From the NCBI RefSeq assembly GCF_901933205.1, contig NC_044590.1:13605501-13669500 (forward strand): a DNA stretch of 64,000 nucleotides, given 5' to 3'. The notes under the pieces are model-generated. The model had not been told where the DNA came from. It saw nothing but the letters and a program-made list of their open reading frames with translations, and did no database searches. This stretch comes from Camarhynchus parvulus. Its lineage: Eukaryota > Chordata > Aves > Passeriformes > Thraupidae. The number at the start of each line of letters is the position of its first letter. Position 1 is the first letter of the stretch. The position numbers and the translations under genes were made by a program. Below, piece by piece: positions 12,451 through 24,535 of this stretch.

Positions 12451-12993
12451 CCAGGACAGCCTGGCCCACATTTGCCTCAGGGCTGGGTGTCTCACCAGTC
12501 CCTCTGACCCCTCTGCCTTTCGTTCCAGCAGGGGCAGGTGGCAGGACCTGGCTCTGCTCTAGTGCCAGCTGGGGCTGGTGTCCAAGGTCTGGCATTCCCT
12601 GGGGTATTTTTAAGGATGCCTGCAAAGACCTTTTGCCAGAAAATGTCCCTTTTGGGGTGTCAGTGCAGGTGGGCCCTGCATCCCTGGGTCCTGGTGCAGC
12701 TGAGGGCAGTGTGACCTTCTGGGTGTCCCCGTGCTGTCCCAGGGTGTGCCCAGTGCTTGCAGACACATTTCCCAGCAGGAAGGAGCATTTCCAGCCTGCA
12801 GCACAGCACAGCCATTGCCCCAGCACAGCTGCTTTCCCCTCAGCCTGCACTGCCCTTCCTGCTGTGCCCAAACCATGCCAGGCCTGCAGGGCCTGTGGGT
12901 GGGAGCGCTGCCAGCCATGGCCACGGGAGCAGATGGGGCTGCAGGGGGGCACAGCCCGGGCTGCTCTCTCTGGGTGACCCCTGGGGCCTGTGC
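12451..12993. other. No gene recognised
   Basis: GC-rich unique sequence between a CR1 and an LTR. Confidence 0.5.
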
Positions 12994-13377
12994 TGTCACA
13001 GACATCTTTCATAAAAAATCCTTTCCTTAGGATTTTTCCTCCTGAGAAGCTGAGAGGCCTCAGGAACAAAATGTAAACAATGATTATCTGCTGCTGCGGA
13101 ATGCAACAGGTGCATCTGTGATTGGTCTCATGCGGTTGTTTCTAATTAATGGCCAATCACAGTCAGCTGGCTTGGACTCTCTGTCCAAGCCACAAACCTT
13201 TGTTATCATTCTTTCTTTTTCTATTCTTAGCTAGCCTTCTGATGAAACATTTTCTTCTATTCTTTTAGTATAGTTTTAATGTAATATATATCATAAAATA
13301 ATAAATCAAGCCTTCTGAAACATGGAGTCAGATCCTCGTCTCTTCCCCAATCTGAAAACCCCTGTGAACACGGTCAC
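12994..13377 (+). mobile_element. Solo LTR of an endogenous retrovirus, sense
   Basis: Starts tgtcacagacatc and runs through ctcctgagaagctgagaggcc, aatgcaacaggtgcatctgtg, an AT-rich part with aataaa-type signals (about 13,292-13,305) and cttctgaaacatggagtcag to ctgtgaacac. A clear relative lies in reverse orientation at 50,142-50,538. No internal retroviral genes flank it, so it is a solo LTR. The exact right edge and its target duplication are not resolved. Confidence 0.8.
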
Positions 13378-13494
13378 ACAGCACAGCCTGGCAGGGGGGC
13401 AGGGGCTGCCAATGTGCCTCTTGGCAAAGCAGCAGAGCTGAGGGGCAGGATGAGAAACCCAGGGCTCCCACCAGGCAGGCCAAGGGCTCTGTTG

Positions 13495-13865
13495 TTGCCA
13501 CATTTCTGTTCACAGAGAAAAGCAAGGCACGATTCTTCCCAACACCAAGGATTTCTGAGATTCACATTCTCTGTACCTCAGAGAAAGGGAAAACACAATT
13601 CTTATCACTTGCTGTGCCTGTGTTGTGCCACAGCAGAATGCAATGTGGAGATTGTTTACCCACAGTGAGGATGTTTTGTGTCCTTGGCCTGTCAGGGCCA
13701 GGTGTGTGTGTTGGGACTGTTGGGTGACAGTCACAAGATTCAGAGCAGTGTGTGCAGGGTTGAGTGCTTGGCAGATTCAGTTTTAGATGTATAAAATAAT
13801 GTAGTATAATACAGTAATTAATCGGCCTTCTGATATCCATGGAGTCAGATGCATCACTCTCTCTG
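13495..13865 (+). mobile_element. Second, diverged LTR fragment, sense
   Basis: Shares tgttcacagag, acaattcttatcac, tgtggagattgttta and ccttctgatatccatggagtcag with the antisense LTR at 20.1-21.2 kb, and ends with an AT-rich aataatgtagtataatac block. Edges are approximate. Confidence 0.65.
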
Positions 13866-14059
13866 CCCTGGTTGGAGTGACCTTTGATTTACAACACTCT
13901 GTGCCAGGGGAAGCCTTGGGGGAGCTGTGCTGGTGCTTATGCTGCTCCAGGACTCATCTGGAGCTGCCCATGTGAGCACCTCCAGTGCCAGTGTGGGAAA
14001 TGGATTTGTAGGGAATTCTCCAGGCCTGACAGAAGGCTCACACAGTGTGTGCATCTGTA

Positions 14060-14485
14060 TGTAAACCTTGAGATAGGAAATGCTGACTTAGAAATGCCAT
14101 GGAACGGGACAGACATTACTGAGAGAGAAATGGAGCTAGAAACAAGGACCAAAGTATGGCTTTGCAAGTAAGACTGGATAATTTGGAGAAATAGAACTGT
14201 GAAAGATGCATTGTAGTGGGACCCACAAGAGGTAAATTTAGATGACTGGCTTTAAGACATTTACAGCATGGTGTGGCTAAAGCTGATAGGCCAAGAAACA
14301 CTTAATAGTGTATTGGAAATAGATGGAAATATTTCCTAATAGTGTGTTAGGAAATAGATGGCTTCTGATTGTGATGGTGTGAATTATAACATCTGCATTG
14401 TCTCACCCTCCTCATGAGACTGAAAACAGAATAAAAGTTTTTAAAATGCCTCTCAGTTGCCCCATCTCTGGGTCAGAAAAGGGCA
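14060..14485 (+). mobile_element. Probable LTR of a third type, sense
   Basis: AT-richer block beginning tgtaaaccttgagatagg and ending shortly after a polyadenylation signal (agaataaaag near 14,429) followed by a T-rich stretch, the order expected in an LTR. It contains the partial internal duplication aatagtgt...ggaaatagatgg. I recall no family name, and no target duplication is clear. Confidence 0.5.
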
Positions 14486-15476
14486 TAATCCAACAGCCAG
14501 TCTGTGCTACCCACTCCTGCTGAGCCTTGGCCACCAGCTCCCTGATGCCAGGCCTGGGACAGGCCCTGGCTCCCTCCAGGACAGGCCAAGCCCATGTGCT
14601 GAGGCTGCTGAGGCTGAGCCAGGGCCCCTCTAGGCTGAGTCACCCACGGGGGACATCCCAGGGGACGAGGTGGGGATGGACATCCCTCAAACACTGCCTT
14701 TGCTGGGGGTTATGCACAGAATGGAGAGTTTCCCCTGACCCAGCTGGCCACTGGCACTGGGGATCTCCACTGTGCCACTGTGGCAGACAGGAGATGTCCC
14801 CAAAGCACCCAGCTGCCCTCAGCACTGGCTGCTGGTCCCTGTGCCCCCAGTGCAGCAGAGCCCTCAGGGCTCCTCTCCAGAGCTGTCAGCAGAGAGGGCC
14901 TGACCCACATCCCACCCCAGAGTGACTCTGAGTGTCACTGCCTGCAGTGTCCCTGAGCCCGGGGTTCTGCGGCCACCCCCTCGGTGCCACCACAGAGAAA
15001 CTCCCTTAACCTTGTCACTTACTGACTGCCCTGCACTGCACAGCTCTGCTATGATTGGTGTTTCTCTTTGCTTGTTTGAGGCACCTCTTTAAGCATTGCT
15101 ATTTTACACCACAGCAATTTTAATGCTGTAAAAGATCTGCTCTGTCCAAAGGATAAAAGCCAGATCTAGTGGTGGTTACTGTTTACTGTTCCAATAAGTC
15201 TCATCCATTCCAAGGTCTTAATTCAAAGCCTTCCTCCATGCCTATACCTTCATGCACTATCTCTGTGAGAATTTGAGAAATTTCTGTCATTCCATTTCCT
15301 GCATCTCTCTCTTGTACAATAAAAACGAATCATTTTGTCCAACATTTGCTGCACACACCAAAGTACGCAAAGTGTCACTACCAGTATCACCACCAAAACA
15401 CCCGACACATGCCAACCTATTTTACAAAGTTCCCTTGGCCAGCCTTACCCACCCCAGGGCACTGGGGCAGACCCCG
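14486..15476. other. No gene recognised; GC-rich then AT-rich
   Basis: 14,486-14,990 is GC-rich. 15,000-15,440 is AT-rich with ataaaagcc and caataaaaacg words and could be another worn LTR. Assignment not possible by eye. Confidence 0.4.
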
Positions 15477-16153
15477 TGTCTTGGTTTGGAAAGACAGGAG
15501 TCTGCTAAGGAAGGCAGGAGCCTCCCCTGAAATGAAAATGTAAACCCTCCCCACCCCTCTGAATTGCCATGAATTTTAAATTAAGGGGCTCTCAGGCAAA
15601 GATATGGGAGCAGGAAATAACAGTTCTTTAATAGGGAAGAAATAAAAAGAATAAAATAAACAATGCAGTCCACTAGAACAACACTGACAGAGTCAGAACC
15701 CAACCTGACACCCTGTGGGTCAGGGTGTTGGTGGCAGTCCCATTGAAAATGTGGCTGCAGTCCTCTGAAGTATCAGGTGTGGTTCTGTTGGAGCAAGGGG
15801 AATCTGTAGAGAAGGATGTATTCTTCCTCTGAAGATCCAGTGGGGGAAAGAGGCAGCTGCTGTTCCTCTGGGGAATCCCGTGGAGAAAGCTGTGCTGATG
15901 TTCCAGAATCTCAGAGTATAACTGGGCAGCAGTGCTTGGCTCCTCCCTCTGGGCGGAGCATCTCCCAATGGGATGTTATAGTTCTTATCAGTCATGCACT
16001 GATATTCAAGAGTCTGTTATCAGCAGAGGTCCCCTCCCAAGGGAGGTGTGAATGTGGTCACTCAAAGAGAGAGATCAGGCAAACTGCTCACTTGACAAAG
16101 GTAATCTGCCATACAGATGGTAATGGAAAACATCTTGCATGCAATCTTCAACA
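15477..16153 (+). mobile_element. Solo LTR copy A (677 bp)
   Basis: Begins tgtcttggtttggaaagac and is nearly identical along its whole length to copy B at 20,243-20,923, with only scattered substitutions and short indels. TG start is clear. The right edge is inferred by alignment with copy B (about ...tcaaca). No matching 5-bp duplication is visible, unlike copies B and C. No primer-binding site or gag/pol-like frame follows it. Confidence 0.88.
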
Positions 16154-19100
16154 CCTGGGCTCAGCAGAGGCTCTGTGCCCTGCCCAGTGTCCCCGGAGCC
16201 AAGGCCAGTGACCCCTTGGCTTCTGCCAGCACTGGGGGCTCCGTGGCTCCCCCAGGTCCTGTGTCCTGTGTCTGCTGTCCTGGGCTCAGCTGCCATCCCC
16301 TGGGGCTGGGGGAGCTTTGGTGAGCCCTGCCCTGCCTGCAAGGGCTCCCATGAGAGCACAGTGACCACAGGAGCCTGGCCAGGGAGCAGAGCCTGCACTG
16401 CTGCACTGCCCCTTCCCTCTCCTCACTTCTGGACTCATCCACCAGCATCAGCCAAAGCTGGCAGGGGGCTGGAGGTCTCAGCACCACAAATAAACACCCT
16501 GAAAAGAGGCCCCCACTGCCAAGGCTGGTGCTGTGCTGCTGGGAGAGGCTCCAGCTGGGTGTTGGACATGCCTGGCAGGGGCTGGCTCTGCACAGATCTT
16601 TATTTTCCAAACATTATTCATGACCCTGTGTATGATGAGCAGTAACAAGGCTGGGATCTCTCTGAGTGCTGCTGCCAGGGTGCCTGGGCCAGGGAAATTG
16701 GCTGTGGAGCATTGGAAGTGCTCTGACAGCACAGGGGCTGAGCCTGGCAGCCCCAGGGACTCTGCCCTTGGTGCCCTCGGTGCCCTCAGTGCCTTCCCTG
16801 CCCTCGGCCACGGGCTCGGGGCTGGCTCATGCCAGAGCCTGCAGTGGATGTTGCTCGGAGTCCAGGGCAGCAGGAGTCTGGGACAAACAGGGTTTGTTTC
16901 CCCAGGCCTGACTTCTCTCCTCAGCTCAGCCCTGGGCTTGTGTTCCCTGTCTCAGTGGGGTGCAGCCCTGGGCGGATGCTCCTCCTGTCCCGTGGCAGCT
17001 GTGGGGTCCTGTGTCCTCACTGTAACCTCGCTGAGGACCTGACCCCCCCGCTCTGGGGCTGCTGGTGGGGTGGGCCCCACAGGCAGACACAGCACGGGCC
17101 AAGGCTGCAGGACAGGGAGGCTCAGCACAGCCCTGGAGCTCCAGGAGCAGCCTGGCTGGGCAAGCTGGGCTCAGGAACAGGGGGAGCAGAGCTTGTCCAG
17201 GTCCAGCACACTGAGGAGCCACCTCCAGGCCGGGCTCAGGGGTGTCTGGCATGGAGACAGCAGTGGGGAGGTGATGGCACAGCACTGTGGCAGCCCCAGG
17301 TGCAGGGACCCCGAGGCCCAGGGACCCCTGAGGGTGCAGAGCTCCCTGCTGCATCCTGCCCATGGATCCCACTGATCCCATGGTCCTGGTGCCCCATCCC
17401 CTGCTGCCCCCCTGCCCATGGGCACAGCCAGCAGTGGGGCAGAGCCAGGAATGAGCCCAGCCTGAGCCTGTCCCTGGGAGTTTGCCTGCAGATCCTCTGG
17501 GAGGGATGGGAATCTAGCAACACTGGCTCAGGCTTTTCCTGCTGACCTCCCCAGGCTGCCTGGTGCTGATGGGCAGCAGTGAGGGACTGTCCTGCACCCC
17601 TCCCAGGCACTGGGAGCAGCAGGTGGGATGAACTGCCCAGGGCTCAGCTCCAAGGGCCCCCATCCCATCAGGGCCATGGCATTTGGGAAGGAGCCCCATG
17701 TCCCAGGGCAGGATGAGTATCCATCAGCCTGGGGGACACAAGTGCCTTGGAGAGGGCAGGGCCAGGCTGCTCCCAGGGCTGGAGGCAGCTGGGGAGGGAC
17801 TGGCGGGAGGGCAGGGCTGGGCGGTGCTGCCAGCCCTCAGCATCCACCCTGCCTGCCCTGGAGGAGCAGGGATGGAGGGAGCAGGAGCTGCTCCTGCTCT
17901 GGCACCAGCAGGTCCCTGGCAGGGACAGGGACAGCACCGACCCAGCTGGGTTTGGCTCTGGCTGACCCAGGGCTCCCCTGCTGGGTTGGTCTGGGACAGG
18001 CTCTGCTGTCCTGGGGGCTGCAGAGCTCCAGTTCCCATCAGACAGGGGCCAAGGCTGGCACAGAGCAGGAGGGAGCATCTGGAGAGTACCTGGCACTGGG
18101 AGGGGAGTGAGTTGCGTGCCCATCGAGGAGGGAGACTGCCCTGCCTGCCCATCCCTGCCTGCCCTCCCTGCCAGCAGTGGCACTGTGGCTCTTGGGAGCA
18201 CACAGGACACCTTCTCCAAGACCAGGGTTTTGCCTTCAGGGAAGGCTGGCCCACCCTATAGCTGCACTTGGGACACTGATCTGTTTGTGCCCAATCTCTG
18301 GGTGAGTTTCTGCTGTTCTCTGGGATGCTTGGTGAGAGATGAGAACCATGTGAATCCTGCATCCAAACCCAGGAGCACCATGGCAACATCCAGACCGCAG
18401 TCCAGAGTGTTTAGCACTGAATGTGGCTTTAGCAGAGGTTTTTGTAGGCTATTGAGCCCTCCCCATTTGCTGATCCCACACCAGAGTCTCCTTTCTTGTA
18501 CCTGGCAAAGCCTTGCAGCCTCGCTCAGCCCTGGTGGTTTTGTTGTTGTATCCAGGGGGAAGCTTTTCCTGGGTTCCCTTCATTCAGCAGGCACCCCAGG
18601 AAGGATTGTAACCACATTGAACCACACTGTAACCACAATATCCACTGATTGCTCTGAAGATGCTGGAGGGAGCCCCTGCTTTTGGGGACCCACATCCCTA
18701 CTGCATCAGCAGAGAAGGGAGCGGTCCCCACCTCCTCCCCAGGTGTGGAACCCAGCTAGGAAGCACAAACTGCTGGAGACCCTTGGGAAAGAAAGTATTG
18801 TTCTTCCTACAGTGATCCCAAATCCTCCCTGTATGAAACTGAGTCTCAAGCGTGTCTTAAAGCCACAGACATTTAATTCATCAGGTATGAAGCTGAGAGG
18901 TCCTTGAGAGCCGCCAGCCCAGCCTGGGGCAGGGGAACCCGCCTGGCAGCAGCTGAGTGAACCCCAGCACCCTGGCTGTCCCCAGGAGAGCGCACAGAGG
19001 TGTGGGAAGAGGCTGCTGTGAGCGCTCTGTAACCTGACACCTGCAGCCACAGCTGCTAATTAGGCTGCTAATTAGAGCTAAATGATGGCTGGGATGCTGC

Positions 19101-19289
19101 TCCTGGAGTGGAGGTCATTAACTTCCCTAGGCTGTGGCCAGGTGACCACCACTGCTCAGCTGAGTGTCCCCCACGGCCAGCTCAGCCCCCTGGGACTCTG
19201 GGGGACGTTTCTCCAGGCTGGGCTGTGCAGGATGCAGAGTTCCACATGGCTTGGTGACTTTCCACATAAGCAGATGCTTAGATCATTCC
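16154..19289. other. No gene recognised; GC-rich unique sequence
   Basis: Three kilobases between LTRs. Composition is GC-rich up to about 18,250 and more mixed after. It does not contain retroviral internal sequence, so LTR copies A and B are not the two ends of one provirus. Confidence 0.5.
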
Positions 19290-19640
19290 TGACCTGTTAT
19301 TATAGGACACGAAATAACACAACGTGCACACACTGCTATTCTCAAGGTAAAAGGGGAAGTTTATTTTCTGACTTTAACATTTATAGATTTCCAAAAGTGA
19401 CACTGGATTGAAGGGTGAAAGTACCACCTCTGCAATGGACAAATTATCAGTCCATCAAATTTCTTTTCTTTTATAAAAGAATGTAAAACAATAAGTTATT
19501 TACAAAAAGTATGTAAAAAAGTTAATTACAAAAATGTAAACATCAGAAGGCTTAAAAAATCTTAAAGAATCAAAGCAACATTGACCCTCTCTTGATTTAT
19601 GTTCTGCCATTCCAGCTTTTAGCTTTCCAATTTTCCTGCC
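19290..19640 (-). mobile_element. Probable AT-rich LTR remnant, antisense
   Basis: Block with gaagtttattttctgac (reverse of an aataaa signal), long runs of taaaaa/acaaaa and catcagaaggctt, the reverse of the ccttctgatg word seen in the other LTRs. Edges uncertain. Confidence 0.45.
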
Positions 19641-19645
19641 TTGCA

Positions 19646-19775
19646 TTGAACCACTGAGGTTGGAAAAGACTCCAAAATCATCAAGTCCAACCACTGAGCA
19701 GCACCGCTGTGGTCAGCACTAAGCCATGTCCCCAGGTGCCACATTCCCACACGTTCTGAACCCTTGCAGGGAGGG
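19646..19775 (-). mobile_element. CR1 LINE tail, antisense, different subfamily
   Basis: ccactgaggttggaaaagac, atcatcaagtccaaccactgag and ccatgtccccaggtgccaca are the antisense tail of a CR1 subfamily distinct from the gggttggaagggacc type elsewhere. Confidence 0.85.
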
Positions 19776-20117
19776 CACCTCTGGTGCTGTGCCCAGCAGT
19801 GTTAGAAGCCAAGATTTACACATGGTCACCTGCTCCATGTGCTGGGACACCAGGGGCTGCTCATCTCAGATATCTCAAACCCACAACAGATGGCTTCTTT
19901 CTTTCTTTTTTTTAAGGCATTCTCTTCATGCCTGTGACTCTTAATAGAAAAATCCATACAGTCTCAGGATGTTTGCAGTGAGAAGGAAGAGCCTGGGCAG
20001 CAGAAAAGATTATACAGGACAAAGTCAGGCTCTTGGGCAGAACTGCCACTTTGTGCTGGTCAGGGAGGGCCTGGGGTTCCTGCTGGGATTGGCACTGCAG
20101 CCTCCTCTGGGGCTCCA

Positions 20118-20242
20118 TCCATGCAGGGCATCCCCAAGCTAGGGAATAACAGCAATGACTCCCTGATTCAGAAGGCTGAACAATTGCTTTATTAAGCTAT
20201 ACTACATTATTTACACTATACTAAAACTATATCACACTAAAG
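20118..20242 (-). mobile_element. Antisense LTR, left part, split by LTR copy B
   Basis: Contains gattcagaaggctgaac followed by ttattaagctatactacattat. In reverse this matches the ccttctga...aataatgtagtata end of the LTR at 13.5-13.9 kb. Its continuation resumes at 20,924 after copy B. The last five bases (taaag, 20,238-20,242) are the left target duplication. Confidence 0.72.
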
Positions 20243-20923
20243 TGTCTTGGTTTGGAAAGACAGGAGTCTGCTAAGGAAGGCAGGAGCCTCCCCTGAAATG
20301 GAGAATGTAAACCCTCCCCACCCCTCCCAATTGCCATGAATTTTAAATTAAGGGGCTCTCAGGCAAAGATATGGGAGCAGGAAATAACAGTTCTTTAATA
20401 GGGAAGAAAAAATAAAAAGATAAAATAAACAATGCAGTCCACTAGAACAACACTGACAGAGTCAGAACCCAACCTGACACCCTGTCGGCCAGGGTGTTGG
20501 TGGCAGTTCCATTGAAAATGTGGCTGCAGTCCTCTGAAGTATCAGGTGTGGTTCTGTTGGAGCAAGGGGAATCTGTAGAGAAGGATGTAGTCTTCCTCTG
20601 AAGATCCAGTGGGGAAAGAGGCAGCTGCTGTTCCTCTGGGGAATCCCGTGGAGAAAAGCCACGCTGGTGTTCCAGAATCTCAGAGTATAACTGGGTAGCA
20701 ATGCTTGGCTCCTCCCTCTGGGCGGAGCATCTCCCAATGGGATGTTACAGTTCTTATCAGTCATGCACTGATATTCAATAGTCTGTTATCAGCAGATGTC
20801 CCCTCCCGAGGGAGGTGTGAATGTGGTCACTCAAAGAGAGAGATCAGGCAAACTGCTCACTTGACAAAGATAACCTGCCATACAGATGGTAATGGAAAAC
20901 ATCTTGCATTGCAATCTGGAACA
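20243..20923 (+). mobile_element. Solo LTR copy B (681 bp) with 5-bp target duplication
   Basis: TG at 20,243, CA at 20,922-20,923, flanked by taaag at 20,238-20,242 and 20,924-20,928. A 5-bp duplication is typical of ERVL-type (class III) integrases. Nearly identical to copy A. It sits inside an older antisense LTR of another type, so it is younger than that element. Confidence 0.93.
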
Positions 20924-21189
20924 TAAAGAAAAACCTGTGACCCTTTCAGACAGTCAGGACACATCTTTGACCCGATTGGCCAATCCATCCAAACAACCAT
21001 CACCAGTGTCCAATTAACAAATCACTCTCATTAAACAATCTCCATAACACATTCCACATGTGCCAAACAACAGGAGCAGCAAGTAGAGATAAGAATTGTT
21101 TTCTCTTCTCTCTCTGAGCTTTCTCCCAGGAAAAATCCTGGGAGAGAGAATGATGTCTCTCACTGTTCACAGAGTGTGTGAGTTCCACA
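20924..21189 (-). mobile_element. Antisense LTR, right part, interrupted by LTR copy B
   Basis: Reads, in reverse, tgtggaactcacacac, ctgggagaaagctcagag, acaattcttatctc and tgtggaatgtgttatggagatt, matching the order seen at 13.5-13.7 kb. With 20,118-20,242 it makes one LTR of roughly 390 bp. The first five bases are the duplicated taaag. Confidence 0.75.
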
Positions 21190-22862
21190 GGGCTCCCTGC
21201 AGCTGAGGGAGGCAGGACAGGCTGGGTTAGGGAGCCTCCATCCTCCTCACCAGGGCAGGAGGATGAGAGGTCACCCAGAGGGGTGACGTGGGCAGGGTGG
21301 GTTAAAGCAGCACACGTCTCCACATCCACTCTTCTCTTCACACCTTGCTCTCCACCCATCCCTGCCCTCCCTCTGGGGCTCAGCTGCTCCCAGGGGGACA
21401 GGCTGCTGTCCCTCATCTTTGCTCTGACCCTGCCACCTCCACGCTGGCAGCTAATTGAGCTGTTAGAGCCTTCCTTGAAGCAGAGCATGGCAGACCTGTG
21501 CCAGGGGCTCCCTCAGGAGAACTGCACCTTCCTGGCAGCCTCGGGATGGGCAGACACAGGACATCCACTGCTCTGCCTAGCACAGTCTGGGGCAGAGCCT
21601 GGGCATCCCCACAGAGGATGGCAGTGCCACCCTGCAGGGGTAGTGCAGGATTGCATCCAGCTGGTCCCTGCAGGGAGCCTGGCTAAGGAGGGAGCAGATC
21701 CAGGGGCTCAGGAGCCACAGCTGGGGCCGGAGCGGGACCTGCCCAGCCCTTCCCCCTGCTCCTCACACCCCACAGCACAGCAGGAACCCCTTGCCAACAC
21801 TGTCACTCTCTCCAGCTCTGCTGCAGCACCAATGCTCTCTTTGCACCTGCTTCCAACTGTGCTGGGTGGCACCAGGGACCCCACACCCTGCCCTGAGTCT
21901 TGGGGCCAAATATTCCTTCCTGCCATGTCCCAGGGGTGCTGCAATGCTTCCACTGCAGGCTTCCTACCTGCAAGGCAGCGGGTGGGATGTGTCCTAACTC
22001 TGACACAGGTCATTAATATCTTTGATTTATTTAAAAATGCATTTCCTGCCCTTTTATTCCTATTTTTCCACCATGTGCATAAATACCTACAGTATCCCAA
22101 CTGTCTGAAGGGCAGGCACTGAGAGCATTTGGGGAGAAGGTCCTTGGGAGCCCTTGGGAAGCAAAGGATGAAGGCAGTGGGATGTCTGCTCATCCCCTGA
22201 GACTCCAGGGCTGCAGACGTGCCGGGATAATAAGGGCTGGATTGCCAGATCTGGTGACAGTCCCTGATGACATCTGTCCCAGGGACTTCTTTGAGCTTGG
22301 GATCCTACTCAAACAGCCCAGAGGAAGATGGTATCAAGAGCTGGAAATGTTTTCTTTGGCTGGAAACATTTGCCTGAGCTCCCCAGCATTCCCACCACCC
22401 AAAGGATGAAGGGCAGGAGGTGCCCAGGAGCTGCAGCAGCCGTGGCCCCTCTCCTGTGGGTGCCACCCCCTGCCCGTGGGCACCCCAAGCCTCCTGTGGG
22501 GGGTTTTGCTGGAGCAGAGGAGCACACAGGGAGTGTCTCACTGATCCCAGCTGGCAGGCAGCTCCCCAGGCTCACAAAGGGCCTTTTCATGCCCTGCATA
22601 AACAAGCGAGAGCCATGAAAGGTTGTTATCGCAGAGCATCAGCACCAGCAGCAGCTCAGGCAGGGATTCCCAAAATAACCTGCTCCCAAAAGGCACAGAC
22701 ACACACACACCCCCTTTTCCCTGCTGCTGGGATTTGGGGAATGAGGGCTTTGGGCGCCCTCAGCCCCTCTGCAGAGCCTGCAGCCCCAGCTCTGTCCCCT
22801 GTGCCAGGCAGGGTCTCCTTCAGCTCAACACAGCCCTGCTCCAGCTCCTGCTGCATCCCTGT
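21190..22862. other. No gene recognised
   Basis: GC-rich unique sequence with one AT-rich island (22,008-22,110, tcattaatatctttgatttat) that could be an ancestral conserved element. A short CA run occurs near 22,700. Confidence 0.45.
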
Positions 22863-22867
22863 GCCAC

Positions 22868-23568
22868 TGTGAGTTGGTTTGAACAGCCAGGTGTCTGCTA
22901 AGGAAGGCAGGAGCCTCCCTTGAAATGGAAAATGTAAACCCCCTCCCTCTGAATTATTATAATTTTGAAATTAAGGGGCTCTCAGGCAAAGATATTGGAA
23001 TAGGAATAACAGTCCTTTAGTAGGAAAACTAAAAATACAAAGGCAATAGTACAAAAAAAAAAGAAAACACAGAGTCAGAGCAGTCCCTGCCCCCTGTGTG
23101 TCAGGGGTGGCACAGCCCCATCCCATGGGGGCTCAGCCCTCCTGCAGTGCCAGCTGTGCTGCTGCTGGAGCAGGGATCCTGCACAAGGGGGGAGTTTTCC
23201 TCTGCAGCTCCAGGGCTGCTGCAGATGGGCCTGGGCTCCCTCTGGCAATGCAGGGCAGCAGAAAGCTGCTCCTCTGGCAATGCAGTGGGCAAAGGCTGCT
23301 GTGCTGCTCCAGGCTCAGATTGGATCCAGGTAGGAATGCTTGGCTCCTCCCCTGGGCGCAGCATCTCCCCATGGGATGCTGGAATTGGATCAGCCCTGCA
23401 GGGACACTCACTGGCCATGGACAGAAGATAATTAATAATTAATGGCCCATGAACAGAAGAGATCTCCTGAAGGGAGGATTTGGTGTGGTAGAGATAAAGA
23501 AAACTGCCCAAAGAACAGAAGATAACTGCCCCAGGCAGTGACAGATGGGGATAGAATAAACAGCCCCA
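22868..23568 (+). mobile_element. Solo LTR copy C (701 bp) with 5-bp target duplication
   Basis: Same family and orientation as copies A and B (tctgctaaggaaggcaggagcctccc, aattaaggggctctcaggcaaagatat, gcttggctcctccc...gcagcatctcccc) but clearly more diverged. TG at 22,868, CA at 23,567-23,568, flanked by gccac at 22,863-22,867 and 23,569-23,573. Confidence 0.9.
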
Positions 23569-23984
23569 GCCACATCTTCTGACCTGAGACACCTGGAGCA
23601 TCCCTGGAGCATCCTCAGCAGGGCTGGTGATGGCTGCACGTGGCCCTTCCCAACCCCAGGGCTGTGAGGGCTGGCTGAAGGTTTGCTCTGGGCCTGAAAG
23701 GTGGAGCTCCAAGGGCTCCAAGGTGCTCTTCCTTGCAGGAGCTTTGTTTCCACGGCTGCACCCTGGAGCTGGGCCCCAAGCTGCACCCCTCTGATCTATC
23801 TCCTGCAGAGAAGAGCAGGTTTCCATGCAGAAATGCGTTCCAGAGGCACTGCTGGAGGATTTGCTGGTCCTCTTGGCTTTCCTTTCCATAAAGCCAGGCC
23901 AGAGTGACTGCAGAGGTAAATTGAGAGGTGAAAATTTGCTGGAATGGAAGAGCTTGGAGGCACTCAAGGAGATAGAGCCATAGA
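23569..23984. other. Short unique stretch between LTR C and a CR1
   Basis: Nothing recognised. Confidence 0.5.
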
Positions 23985-24535
23985 CCCAGCCTGGCTTGGG
24001 TTGGAAGGACCTTGAAGACCGTTCAGTTCCATCCCCTCCATGGCAGGGACACCTCCCACTGTCCCAGGCTGCTCCAGCCCTGTCCAGCCTGGCCTTGGGC
24101 ACTGCCAGGGATCCAGGGGCAGCCACAGCTGCTCTGGGCACCCTGTGCCAGGGCCTCAGCACCCTCATAGAGAACATTTTCTTCCTAACAACCAATCTAA
24201 ATATCTGGTCTCTTAGTTTAAAACCATTTCCCCTTGTCATGTCACCATCTGCCTGTGTAAAAAGCTGCTCTCCCTCATTTTTATAGACCTAAAACACTGC
24301 AAGGGGCTCTGAGCTCTCCCTGAAGCCTTTTCTTCTCCAGGTGAGCACCCTCAGCTCTCCCAGCCTGTCCCAGAGCAGAGGGCTCCAGCCCTTGGAGCAT
24401 CTCCTGGACTCACTGCAGCAGCTCCACATCCTGCTGATGTTGTGTCCCCGGGGCTGGGGCAGCTCTGCAGGTGGGGTCTCACCTGGGTGGGCAGAGGGGC
24501 AGAATCCCCCCTCACCTCTGCCCACTCCCCTAAAA
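23985..24535 (-). mobile_element. CR1 LINE fragment, antisense, 550 bp
   Basis: Longest antisense CR1 in the left half. The usual tail is followed by gctctgagctctccctgaagcc, gcccttggagcatctcctgg and cacatcctgctgatgttgtg. The same internal part is found in sense at 61.2-61.4 kb. Confidence 0.93.

Noticed and set aside
15477..20923. LTR copies A and B as the two ends of one provirus
   Set aside because: Copy B has its own 5-bp duplication on both sides, sits inside another LTR, and the DNA between A and B shows no primer-binding site, gag, pol or env-like frame.
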